From contig JABMLP010000011.1 of assembly GCA_013176395.1 (NCBI GenBank), forward strand, positions 1,488,001-1,552,000: DNA of 64,000 nt, written 5' to 3'. The notes beneath the pieces were generated by a model that had not been told where the DNA came from, did no database searches, and saw only the letters and a program-made list of their open reading frames with translations. The DNA is from Venturia oleaginea (taxonomy: Eukaryota; Ascomycota; Dothideomycetes; Venturiales; Venturiaceae). Positions 54,035-63,420 of the stretch are shown piece by piece; the stretch's first letter is position 1; each line of letters opens with the position of its first letter. Position numbers and translations under genes: made by a program.

Positions 54035-55922
54035 GAGTGTGGACCCCAGATATGACCCAACCCCAGATATGACCCACGAAAATCAAACCTCGACATGTGA
54101 GAACACTGCGCGCCGCCCACGTGCCACTGGCGTTTTAATAAAACTATCTAATAAATCCTCAGAATCCTCATCTTGCTCCTCCGAACTAGTCTCAACTATA
54201 ATAACTTTGCGTTGGCGCCCCCGTTGGTTTTTTGCTTCAACGCGCGCCTCCTCCTCGCGGGCTATACGCAACACTTCCGTAGTCGAATAGACCGCAACAC
54301 CCTCTAATCGAACTCTTTTACCCTTTTTAGCCTTCTTCCACTTCCGCAAACGTTCGGATTGCTCAGCTATTTGTTTAGCTTGAATTGCAATGGTTGCATT
54401 TTGAGTTTCGCATAGGCGTGTCATACGCTCTGCATAGCGCCGTACCGGCGAAACAACGGCATGGCACTCGCGCAACGACTCTATGAACTTTTTATTTGAT
54501 TTTGATAGTTCAACTACTTCTGGAGGAGAGCTCTGTAGTAAAGAGAGATCGAGAGTAGTTATTGCGCGTGGTGTAATTGGTTGTGGAGCCGGTATAGGTG
54601 AGTCTTTCGGAAGCCCTCTGAGTACTCGCATAGGAAGCGCAGGCCATAAGCCGGTGCCACGCCATCCACTAAGGATATTTTCCTTGCTCATAGCCCTTTC
54701 GCGTGCACGAGAGAGTAGTTCAATCCATTCTGAGCGTGGGATGCGCTGTGAACTGAGCCGGGAGATCGCATGCGTTTCGATAGTATGGGCCCGTTTAAAC
54801 GCCGCAAACACGCCTACATCAAGCGGTTGTAGTATATGTGAGCAGTGAGGAGGCATAATTAGGAGATCAATATTATGCTCCATGCAGTAGGCAATAAAAT
54901 CGCCCTGGATATGACTTCCATGGCCATCCGCGACAAGTAAACGCTGGCGACCCGCAGCCTTCTCGCGGGTAAGAGGGTCGAAAACATTGATTAACCACGC
55001 CAACCCAAGGTTATTCGAGGTCCAGCCATTCTTGCTTGTTGCAAAGTGCCATCCCAGAGGTGATGATTCATTGATCCATCGCGTATTAACGTCCTGGCCT
55101 TTGAATATCAGGAGCGACGCCAGCGCTTCGCCTGCGGCATTGATGCACTCGATCACTGTTACCCACTCCTGTTTGCCTCCGATCACCTTGTACTTCTGTG
55201 TACTGTCGAGGTGTAGAAGCACCTTCAACGCCTGCTCTTCGCCAATACCAAATCCAGCCTCATCCATATTCCACATATGCGCAGGACCGTACTTATGCTC
55301 CTGGAGCATCTCTCCGACTGCGTCAAACCAGCGTTTTACATGCTCATATGTTGCCCCCTCGTTGCGTACATGCTCTAGCTGACGAGCATATACTCCTGCT
55401 ATCTCAGGATGTCTTTTTGAAAGCGCTGGATCCATTTATCGTTGATAGTGAAGCATGGGGTGGTAGGTAGGATAAGATGTGACGCGTGCGTGACGCGTGC
55501 GTGTCGAATATGAATTGCGAGCTCTTTGAGCAACGGGTTGGTAATATGAGTTCCAGTATTTGTGTATCGCTTAATCCAGCGTACAAGAGTATCTTCTTCC
55601 GCGATGGTAAGAATTTGGGTCATTTCGTGGCTGGTAGAGTTCGTCAAGCCGCCGTTGAGCCTGCGCTGTAGTGTTTTGTTATCAACTTGAAAGAACTTTG
55701 CAGCAGCCCTAATAGACGAAAAGTCTTTATTTTGTAGTGCATAAATAGCCTTTGATAGTTGAACTTCGTAATCCGGCGATTTTTTGGATGATTTTGAAGG
55801 CATTGGTGGGGATAACGCATGTAGCATGCGCTTTGGAGGATTTTCGTGGGTCATATCTGGGGTTGGGTCATATCTGGGGTTGGGTCATATCTGGGGTTGG
55901 GTCATATCTGGGGTCCACACTC
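54035..55922 (-). mobile_element. Fot1/pogo-type element of another family (pogo-5), both TIRs, TA duplication
   Basis: The ends GAGTGTGGACCCCAGATATG and the inverted CATATCTGGGGTCCACACTC are flanked by TA at 54033-54034 and 55923-55924. ATATGACCCAACCCCAG-type units are repeated twice at the left and four times at the right end. Its left TA is also the right TA of pogo-4. Confidence 0.9.
54083..55854 (-). pseudogene. pogo-5 transposase (DDE1 family) with one frameshift
   Basis: Two overlapping minus-strand frames: 55854-55399 carries the HTH part (FSSIRAAAKFFQVDNKTLQR, FTINDKWIQRFQK), and 55435-54083 carries RHPEIAGVYARQLEHVR onward. They join if the A5 run at 55414-55418 were A6, so one base has been lost (or miscalled). 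Catalytic motifs: AHMWNMDEAGF, RLLVADGHGSH and SHILQPLDVGVF. The basic tail KKAKKGKRVRLEG and an acidic Ser/Glu stretch end the protein. About 600 aa in all. The element is otherwise complete. Confidence 0.88.
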
Positions 55923-55924
55923 TA

Positions 55925-56537
55925 CCTCTAGAATCGGTTTGTTACTGATATTGTTATCTTTGATTGAAGTTGTTGTATTTTGAGTAGGCGTGATATACTT
56001 GTGCAGTTGCGGAGGTACCCATATAATGAGAGAGAAAAGTAAGATAATAAAAGATTCAGACGATAGGCTTGGACTTTGTTTTTTGCTTCCCGCTCTCGTT
56101 TGAGATTTGATGGGATTGATATGAATATCTGACATGATTAAAAGTGGAGTGCAATGTTTTGGTAGCCGTTTGCTCCCTCGTGGTATAGTGTATTTTCATC
56201 ACGGAGGCGTCTCGGTATCTCATAATGGCCTGTATAGTCTTGATGCAGCTCATGGCACAATTGTGAAACTCGACCGAAATCGATGTCACAAGATTTTTGC
56301 TGTGATTGCCGCGGTAGGATTTGTGTACATGTTTGTTTCGTTGTAAATGGACGTCCGACTCCCATCGCTTTTGACGTGCGCTTGGATATAAGACGTTCTA
56401 CATGTTTCCCGCGGCTGATGCAGTAGCTGGCTGTGGCATCTCTTCCGGCGAGCATTTGCATGGCTTTGATTGGAAAGACATTCATTTGGTGAAAGCCGAG
56501 AATTTTGCCATGAACAATGTGTCGACATTGGTTTATA
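55925..56537. other. Gap between pogo-5 and the membrane protein gene
   Basis: Short ORFs only; no recognised feature. Confidence 0.45.
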
Positions 56538-57089
56538 TTATGATGACTTTGAATTTGCGTCTTGTGCCTTTTCGCCAGCGCTCTCCTCATCCTCCTCTTT
56601 CTTCTTCTTCCCCGTCCACACTTCCTTGATTTGGTCCATGATCAATGTCCCATAGCCCTCTCCACCCTGCAACACTTCCTTCTCCCTCTCTGCCCTCTTC
56701 GCCTTCCAGTCCTCATCCTGATCACCCATCCATATCTTGTCCACCACCCCCAACATACCCTTATTCTTCTCACTCCCTTGTATTCCTCTTTCTCTTAATT
56801 GCCGTTGCATTTCTTGATACTTTTCAGAGGGAGGTTGTTGTGGTGATGGTTCGGAGAGTCTTTGGAATACTGTTCGTCCGCTTCTAATACCGGAAACGTG
56901 GTTTGCGGAGGCTATCCAGAGGCCGCCGAGGGCGAGGGTGTAGAGATCTAGTTTTCGGGGTGGGAGGAGGGCTATTACGGGACAGGCGACGAATAAGCCT
57001 ATTGCTAGGTTGCGTTTTGCGGAGACATATTGCTGGGCGCGCTGTTCGGCGAGGGAGGGTGGTGAAGATGGTGATACTTGGCCGGTCAT
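56538..57089 (-). CDS. Small fungal membrane protein (often annotated 'rhomboid family'), 183 aa
   Basis: Single exon, ATG 57089 (MTGQVSPSSPPSLAEQRAQQ). Two hydrophobic segments around residues 28-43 (AIGLFVACPVIALLPP) and 48-65 (LYTLALGGLWIASANHV) look like membrane helices. The conserved C-terminal part is DWKAKRAEREKEVLQGGEGY and GTLIMDQIKEVWTG. Proteins with this layout are conserved in Pezizomycotina and carry the rhomboid label, but the rhomboid Ser/His catalytic motif is absent, so protease activity is not supported. A basic/acidic tail (KKKKEEDEE) ends it. Confidence 0.7.
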   Translation of the reverse strand: MTGQVSPSSPPSLAEQRAQQYVSAKRNLAIGLFVACPVIALLPPRKLDLYTLALGGLWIASANHVSGIRSGRTVFQRLSEPSPQQPPSEKYQEMQRQLRERGIQGSEKNKGMLGVVDKIWMGDQDEDWKAKRAEREKEVLQGGEGYGTLIMDQIKEVWTGKKKKEEDEESAGEKAQDANSKSS

Positions 57090-57716
57090 TGTGGCAGTGT
57101 GGTATCAATTGGGGGTTGTTGTGTTGTCGGGTATCCTCACTTCCATTGTTGGTGGTGCACGTGTATGAATGAGATGGTTGACGTCGTGAAGCCAAAAGTC
57201 GAGGTCACTTTTCGTCCGAGCTTTTTCAGTGATCTACGACCAGCAGCGACTTCGACTTCCTCCTCTCCCAAGCTCCAACTCCTACTCCTTTTCCTCCAGT
57301 CTCAATTTCAATGGCGCCTGAATTGATGTTTGCTGAGAACTCTTGACGTCCATCAACGTATGCTCAAGCCTAACGAGAGATGCATCGGTTCTACGACGGG
57401 ATGGGTGCACGAAGAGTGGCAGTGCAGCATAAGCTGACAATTCGTGAGAGTACAAAGGCACAAAGGGTAGCCACTCTCCCCTCGTTTTCTCACATTTAAA
57501 TTTCCTCTCACATTTACATGTGCTCTCACATTTACATGTCCTCTCACATTTACATGTCTTGATCTCTCTCCCGTCATGGACGGATCTTTGTTTTGTGACA
57601 ACGAGAAGAGTATGTCAGTTATGTCTGTGTCATCATGAAGCTAACTAGTCAAAGAGCGGAAGTCTGAAATCCCTGATGCTGAGCAGGATCTCAAGGATAA
57701 TGGTGCTCTCGAGCCA
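57090..57716. other. Intergenic region with an 18-bp minisatellite
   Basis: 57487-57558 contains the minisatellite described separately; the rest has no recognised gene and includes the promoter areas of both neighbours. Confidence 0.5.
57487..57558 (+). repeat. 18-bp minisatellite, 4 copies
   Basis: The unit CTCTCACATTTACATGTC is repeated in tandem, with the first copy diverged (TTAAATTTC). Confidence 0.9.
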
Positions 57717-60700
57717 ATGAAGAGAAGAGCTACGAGAGATCTTGTCTCTGCCGCAGGCCGTGTAGACTCTGGGCTTGGGGATGATACAGAATTTAGAAGA
57801 CGACTTGCTTCGAGCCTGGTTCATAACCCCGAAGCACTGCCGTATTTTCGTGAAATGTTGCAAGAGCGCAATAGCCATCTCGAACAGTTTGCGGGAGCAA
57901 ATGGTGTGCAAGAATCACAAACAATGGAGCCTGCTAAACATAATTTCGATGAAGTGGAAGGCGGAGATGATCGAACGTCAGTTGATGGAAATGCTTCAAA
58001 CAGAATGGCTCAAGATTTCTACCGAGAAAGGGCCTTGCAACCCGGCTCCTTAGGAGAAGGTCGAGAATTACACGTGGAGCGCCGGGCTATGGCTGCGGCT
58101 ACTGCACAGCAGTTTACGAATGTAAGCGCATTGGTCTAGGAAGTCGATGTGGGCAATAGCTGATGGTTCTTCGTTCAGAGGAATTACTATACGACAAATA
58201 ACACTATGCTGAGTGTCGACAGCACAGTGCGCGTATCGGAGGCTGGAAAACAGATACCCGAGAGGGTTCAGATAGCACTGCAGCAGCAGCCACAGCCCAG
58301 GAGAGCGATGGGAATGCAACAACAACAAGCAAAATTTCCCTCAGGAAGCTGGTACCAAGATTCAAGCACGTCTTCTCTGGGACTCATGGCACGCGAACAG
58401 CATTCTTCCATGGCCTTTTCGATTCACAGTCCACCGGTATATGTCGTGAAAATAGAAAATGTTCAGAACGAGGAATCGAGTCGCCGAGCAGTGGCTGCTC
58501 AACCGATGCAGAGACCGATCCCCATGGAACAGTATCAGAATCCATCAACAGAAGTTAGCCAAATCCATGCTTGGAGGAATACCAAACCCGAGGAGAGCGT
58601 GTGCGAGACAAACCTCCAAGATCGGTCCACAACCTCTGATCAATACCCGTTGCAAGAGGTATGTTCATCGCAAAAGACGATTTCTTTTATGAATCCAAGC
58701 GAAAAAGCTCCTGGTAACTTCTCGGACACAAATTGCCAGGAAATTATCGCTTCTACTCTAAAATTGCAAATTATAAACTAATTTGAGTGCTCAGGACGAT
58801 AGATCGCCATATCAAGAGTTGCTGCACAGAGATTCACTCCGACTTCTTTATATCATGCCAGGACTTAGATCTGACCCGATCATTTGTGAGCTACAGACGG
58901 CACAGCTCCAACAAGCACTCAATTTTGAGGCAATCTCATATGTCTGGGGAAGCGAGACCAATAAGAGAAGCATCTTTTGCAATGGCAAGCCTGTCCAGAT
59001 CACGCAAAATCTCCACGATGCACTCCAACGTCTACGAAATCAGGACCGACAACGCTGTGTTTGGGCTGATGCTGTCTGTATCAATCAATCTAATGTCGAT
59101 GAACGGGGGCATCAAGTCCGTTTGATGAGATCAATTTATAGGGCTGCTTCTCGGGTAGTGATCTGGCTGGGGAATGACTCCAATGGAGATGCACACCGGG
59201 CTTGCACCATAATCTGTAGCATCGCCAATAATCATTTGCGAAGCATAGGAGATAAACAGGCTTCATTTTTTATACAACATACTCAATCGATTATTGCTAT
59301 CGATCAGCCCCCGCCTTTTCAATCCGATGATTGGACAGCTGTTTCTAAATTCTACGACCGAGACTGGTTTTGGCGTTTATGGTGTGTGCAAGAAGTTGCC
59401 CTCGCCTCAGATGCTGTTATGCTTTGGGGTGAGGAGATTGAGATTGCATGGAAATGGGTAGGGCTTGCAGCGGGTCGGATACGAACGAACAACTATCAAG
59501 TACTGCAGCACCATCGCATGGCTGGCGTTTTCAATGCTTACTTGATGTACCGGATCTCACTCAACGCGTCAGATTTGCCTCCACTTTCGCAGTCTATACC
59601 TTTCGTAAAGTTACTTGAACTTACTCGACAGTTTGAAGCCAAGGACCCTAGAGACAGAATTTTTGGGGTACTAGGATTGCCGACTAAAGATTCGAGGCCA
59701 AATGAAAATCGTTTGTTTATGGAGCCTGATTACAAGATATCTGTTCTGGAGACCTACATGAATTTAGCTTTGAAAGTTATCCTCCAGGTGAGTTAGCTCC
59801 GCTATACCACTCAATCGTGAACCTACTGTTTAAGTTCACATCCATCTGGATAAATTTCTGGCAATTTTTCTATCCAGTATTGCCAGAAATTATCAATATC
59901 GATCTAGCTTTGAGGGTCTTCGAAATGAATCTCACTACTAATTTGTTCAAGCAAAGAGGATGGATAGAATAACTCACTTTTATGTAATCAGGACCGCAAT
60001 TGCAACATTTTGTCAAGCGTTCAACACGGGACAATGCTAGAACCCGATTTCCCAACCTGGATTACCCGTTGGGATAAAGTGCACACTCTGATTATCTGCG
60101 CTTCGGATTCGGAGATCGTGTTTCACGCATGTGGAAATTACTCTCTTCCAACTGACGCTGGATATGTCCATTTAGATGATTGTAAGGAGAGGGAAGAAGC
60201 CGGGGAAGGTGGCACTGTTTACTTGAATCTGCAAGGAGTCATCGTTGACAAGATTTTGGAGTCTGTGCTCATTGAGGCTCCTTTGCCTGTAAGACCCAAC
60301 AATCAACTTACAACAGTTGGACAGCTTGGAGCAAATTTTATGGGATTGCAACTCCGAGAGAATGTCAAACGCGTCTGCTGGACCCTCACAGCTGGGAAAG
60401 ACTGGTATGGTACGCCAGTTACCGACGACATCCGACACATGGCGGATTTCAAAGCGGCGTTGAACAGCTTGCTACCTGCAAATGAGATCATCGACACTTT
60501 CAACAAATACCCACTTCCACCTGCCTACAATGATGATGCCGACCGATTCCATCAAAGCGCTGCAAATGCTTGCAAAGGGAGAAAGTTGTTCTTCACAGAC
60601 GGTGGCAAATTGGGACTGGGTCCAATGGCTATGCAAGAAGGAGATGTCTTCTATGTGCTTTTTGGTGGTAGTGTGCCATTTGTGCTACGAGCCGAGGGAG

Positions 60701-60810
60701 ACTTCTACAGGTTGGTTGGAGAGTGCTACGTTTATGATCTCATGAATGGCGAGGCAATTGCGTCAATGGAGAAAGGTGATCTGGAAAAGAAATGGTTCAA
60801 AATGCGCTGA
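57717..60810 (+). CDS. HET-domain protein, 898 aa, four exons
   Basis: Exons 57717-58121, 58179-58658, 58795-59787 and 59992-60810, all phase 0. The first ~295 residues are Gln-rich with no known domain. The HET domain is in exon 3: LLYIMPGLRSDPIICEL, FEAISYVWGSETNKRS, RQRCVWADAVCINQSNVDER, SRVVIWLGND, WFWRLWCVQEVALASDAVML and DPRDRIFGVLGL. Exon 4 holds the C-terminal region usual for the family, ending VYDLMNGEAIASMEKGDL. HET proteins trigger incompatibility or cell death on non-self contact; the partner is unknown. Unlike the first HET gene (5.1-7.3 kb), this one has no stop. The ATG is tentative. Intron 3 (204 bp) carries a clear hairpin repeat and intron 2 (136 bp) a faint one; the remaining intron, at 58122-58178, is 57 bp. 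Confidence 0.87.
58699..58752. repeat. Possible decayed hairpin repeat in HET gene intron 2
   Basis: GCGAAAAAGCTCCTGGTAACTT faces AATTGCCAGGAAATTATCGC; several mismatches. Confidence 0.4.
59835..59914. repeat. Hairpin repeat copy in HET gene intron 3
   Basis: GGATAAATTTCTGGCAAT and ATTGCCAGAAATTATCAA are inverted around a short loop, followed by TATCGATCTAGCTTTGAG. It lies within the intron 59788-59991. Confidence 0.8.
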
Positions 60811-60883
60811 AGTGGAGCTTCTTTTGGCAAGTTTGCGCTATCAAGTCTCGTAACAAAAAACTTGGGTTCAATCCAGCTTGCTC

Positions 60884-60966
60884 AGCTCAAGATCGATATC
60901 AGCAAGTTTCTAGCAATTTCAAGAAATTTCAAATTGCCAGAAACGTATCGATGTTGATCTCAAGCT
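60884..60966. repeat. Hairpin repeat copy 74 bp after the HET gene
   Basis: AGCTCAAGATCGATATC and GATGTTGATCTCAAGCT form the outer ends; AGTTTCTAGCAATTT and AAATTGCCAGAAAC the inner arms. This is the most complete copy, about 83 bp. Confidence 0.78.
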
Positions 60967-61862
60967 ACAGAAAAGCTCAACAGATGCCAGCGTTATATGC
61001 CTCGATAGTCTACTATGTTGGATATTGTTAATGGAACGAATGTGCTCCTTTCGTCTTTCGTGGAGCATTAAAATCATGATTGCATCGGATGTACCTACGC
61101 AAACATGTTAGATAGTTAATAGTATTAGGTAGTAGGTAGTCGAAAGAGGACAATTCCCGAGCGCTTGACTGGAGCGATACTGTGGGATATAGACCGACCG
61201 GTATACCCACACCACAGTCATTACAACAGCAATTCTCTGGGCACCTTTTGATGCGAGTGTGTGAGTCGTTGACTTTGATTTCCCAAGCCTCGATCAGCTA
61301 CATATCACGGGGCCAGAAATTTTCAATGACAATATCAGACTACCAGTTACAGCCTGTACGTTGCGTCCTCTTTCCAGGTGGTTGAGGAAACTAGCCAGTA
61401 TTTCTCGTCCTATAAAGGCGTGTTGTGGGGTTCGGGATGGCATGAACGCTTTCAAAAATCCTCTCCAGCTATGCCTGAATCCGAAGTTCCATGACGACAT
61501 CCAATATAAATAGCTATATTTAAACATGTTCACAGTCCTGAATGGCAGGGGTAGCCCTCGTCGGCTCGGGAATTTTGAATGGATCTTAGGCCCTCCACCA
61601 AACCTTTTATAGTAAGAAGTGCTTACAATGTAAAAACCGCCCTCCTGCTTTCCTACCGTTTCGAGAAAAGATACCCCTAGGTGCCAATTTGCTGGGATCC
61701 GAGGACCAGATAAGAGACACGCCAATACAGATATAAAACGCTATCTTCTCCCACGATTCAGTTTTGGTCCTTGCCAACTACTCCCTACTGCATTTCAATC
61801 AATTTTCCCTTCCAGCATTCTATTCTTCCACACAGAACCACCCTCAAGCTACATTACCATCG
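60967..61862. promoter_or_regulatory. Intergenic region with promoter of the secreted peptide gene
   Basis: TATAAAA at 61732-61738 and CCAAT at 61722-61726 lie about 130 bp before ATG 61863, and the leader is pyrimidine-rich. The region before 61600 has no recognised feature. Confidence 0.55.
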
Positions 61863-62042
61863 ATGCGTTTCAACACCCCCGATCTGATCCTCACTCTGGG
61901 CACTCTGAGTACCCTTCTCGTTCCATTTGCCAGTGCACAGGTCTCGCCTGTCTGCTACCAAGGGTACTCAGAATGTGCTCGTTTCTGTACCCAGCATAAC
62001 AAGTACTGTGTCTTCTCCAAACAACTGTATTGCTGCATGTAG
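61863..62042 (+). CDS. Small secreted six-cysteine peptide, 59 aa
   Basis: ATG 61863 to TAG 62040-62042. The start MRFNTPDLILTLGTLSTLLV continues to PFASA and fits a signal peptide cut after ASA. The mature ~34 residues begin QVSPVCYQGY and hold six Cys spaced C-X6-C-X3-C-X6-C-X7-C-C, ending YCCM. This is the form of disulfide-rich secreted fungal peptides (effector- or defence-like); no specific family is recognised. A good TATA box and CCAAT box lie upstream. A longer in-frame ORF from 61764 exists, but it would bury the leader. The gypsy A LTR starts 75 bp downstream, so expression could be affected by the element. Confidence 0.65.
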   Translation: MRFNTPDLILTLGTLSTLLVPFASAQVSPVCYQGYSECARFCTQHNKYCVFSKQLYCCM

Positions 62043-62116
62043 GACATGGTATGTTGTAAGAACCTGCTGTGCAAGACTGCGGGAAACAACTAACGATTGT
62101 TTGAATAGAGGGGCCT

Positions 62117-62291
62117 GTTATGGGCATGGCCCATGGTTGGTATAGGCTAAGAGCCTAAGCCTGATTGAGCCTAGTATAGAGAAAGAACCTCATTGAGGTT
62201 CTCTGTTTGTAGATACCTTCACTCTTTAACTGAATCTAAACAATCTTTGGCTACGAGTATGCTGCGTCTTTCCAGCTACCGTCCCGTAATA
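62117..62291 (+). repeat. gypsy A copy 2, 5' LTR
   Basis: About 175 bp, TGTTATGGGC...CGTAATA; matches 16496-16671 inverted. Confidence 0.9.
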
Positions 62292-62325
62292 TAGATTCAG
62301 TTCTTTACAAACCTAGGTGTACTTG

Positions 62326-63420
62326 ATGCGTAGCAACAGTACCCTATCGACTCCTACAACCTACACCCCTACTACCGACGACGACCCAATCGCGAGCATT
62401 ACGCAAGGAATCGACAAACTCTCAATGGCTCGAGCAAATTCGCCTGACACCGTACAACAATTGGTGGCAGCTCTGACCGCAGTCAGTGTTGATGGGAACA
62501 CCGGTGCAAAAGCTATTGCATGGCCTAAATGGGACGGGAAAAGAGACAACTACACGCTGTTCAGATGGCAGATCAAGACAAAAATCACTGTTGAAAATGG
62601 GAAGCTTGGAAGCAATCAAGGAATATGCGCGAACATCTTCAACGGGCTTCCGACAGAGAAACAACAACGCGTCATCCAATGGCTAAGCAATGGAGAGCAA
62701 CATGACAACTACGAACCCGAGTCCTTTATCAAGCATATGGACGACAAGTTCTTAGATCATGAAGCGGAAGCTAAAGCTCTCGACGAGCTGAACAAGATTA
62801 GCCAAGGCAGCAGACAACCGTTCGAAGACTTCCGCCAGCAGTTCGAACAACTGACATCGCAAGCTGGATCCCTAGCGCCGCAAAGAGCCTCAAAGATCAC
62901 TATCATGAACAACGCGCTCAACTACTCCCTCCAACAGACCTTGAAATCAGTGCGATTGTCCAGGGACGACTACGACACTTACGTAAAAGATGTACAGTAC
63001 TTCGCGACGAAGACAGAGGCTCTATCCCACCAACGCCGCTATCCAAGTACGGATAAGGAGACGCCAACGACTCGAGGGAGGCCACAATCACCCCAAACAG
63101 TCAGTCGTGACGCAGAAGGCGATGTCGAAATGACTGGCATCAACGCCCTTTCAGCGCAGATCGCAGCACTGATAGCTCGGGTCGATACACTCGGAAAGGA
63201 TGCGAAGAAGGACCGACGACCTAGAGCGAAATGGCGATCCCAAACAGAGTTCTTGGCACTTATACAAGCGGGCAAATGCGGGCGCTGTAAGAAGCCCAAG
63301 CACCACCCGAACGTATGCGAATTCCGACCAGCAACACGTCCAAAGACTCAGGTCACTGCGGTAATCACACAGCATACCGATGACTCCCTACAGGAAGCCT
63401 CATCAGAGTCGGAAAACTAG
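62326..63420 (+). CDS. gypsy A copy 2 Gag, 364 aa
   Basis: Same as the Gag at 15367-16461 apart from Glu for Lys in HDNYEPES. Starts MRSNSTLSTPT and ends ASSESEN. Zinc knuckle CGRCKKPKHHPNVC. The stop TAG at 63418-63420 follows GGAAAAC, where the -1 pol frame is already open. Confidence 0.9.
   Translation: MRSNSTLSTPTTYTPTTDDDPIASITQGIDKLSMARANSPDTVQQLVAALTAVSVDGNTGAKAIAWPKWDGKRDNYTLFRWQIKTKITVENGKLGSNQGICANIFNGLPTEKQQRVIQWLSNGEQHDNYEPESFIKHMDDKFLDHEAEAKALDELNKISQGSRQPFEDFRQQFEQLTSQAGSLAPQRASKITIMNNALNYSLQQTLKSVRLSRDDYDTYVKDVQYFATKTEALSHQRRYPSTDKETPTTRGRPQSPQTVSRDAEGDVEMTGINALSAQIAALIARVDTLGKDAKKDRRPRAKWRSQTEFLALIQAGKCGRCKKPKHHPNVCEFRPATRPKTQVTAVITQHTDDSLQEASSESEN

Noticed and set aside
61290..61345. 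Seventh copy of the intron hairpin (GGCCAGAAATTTTCAATGAC)
   Set aside because: One arm resembles the core, but no matching inverted arm was found.
61294..61725. 143-codon minus-strand ORF upstream of the secreted peptide
   Set aside because: No recognised content, and it overlaps the likely promoter region.
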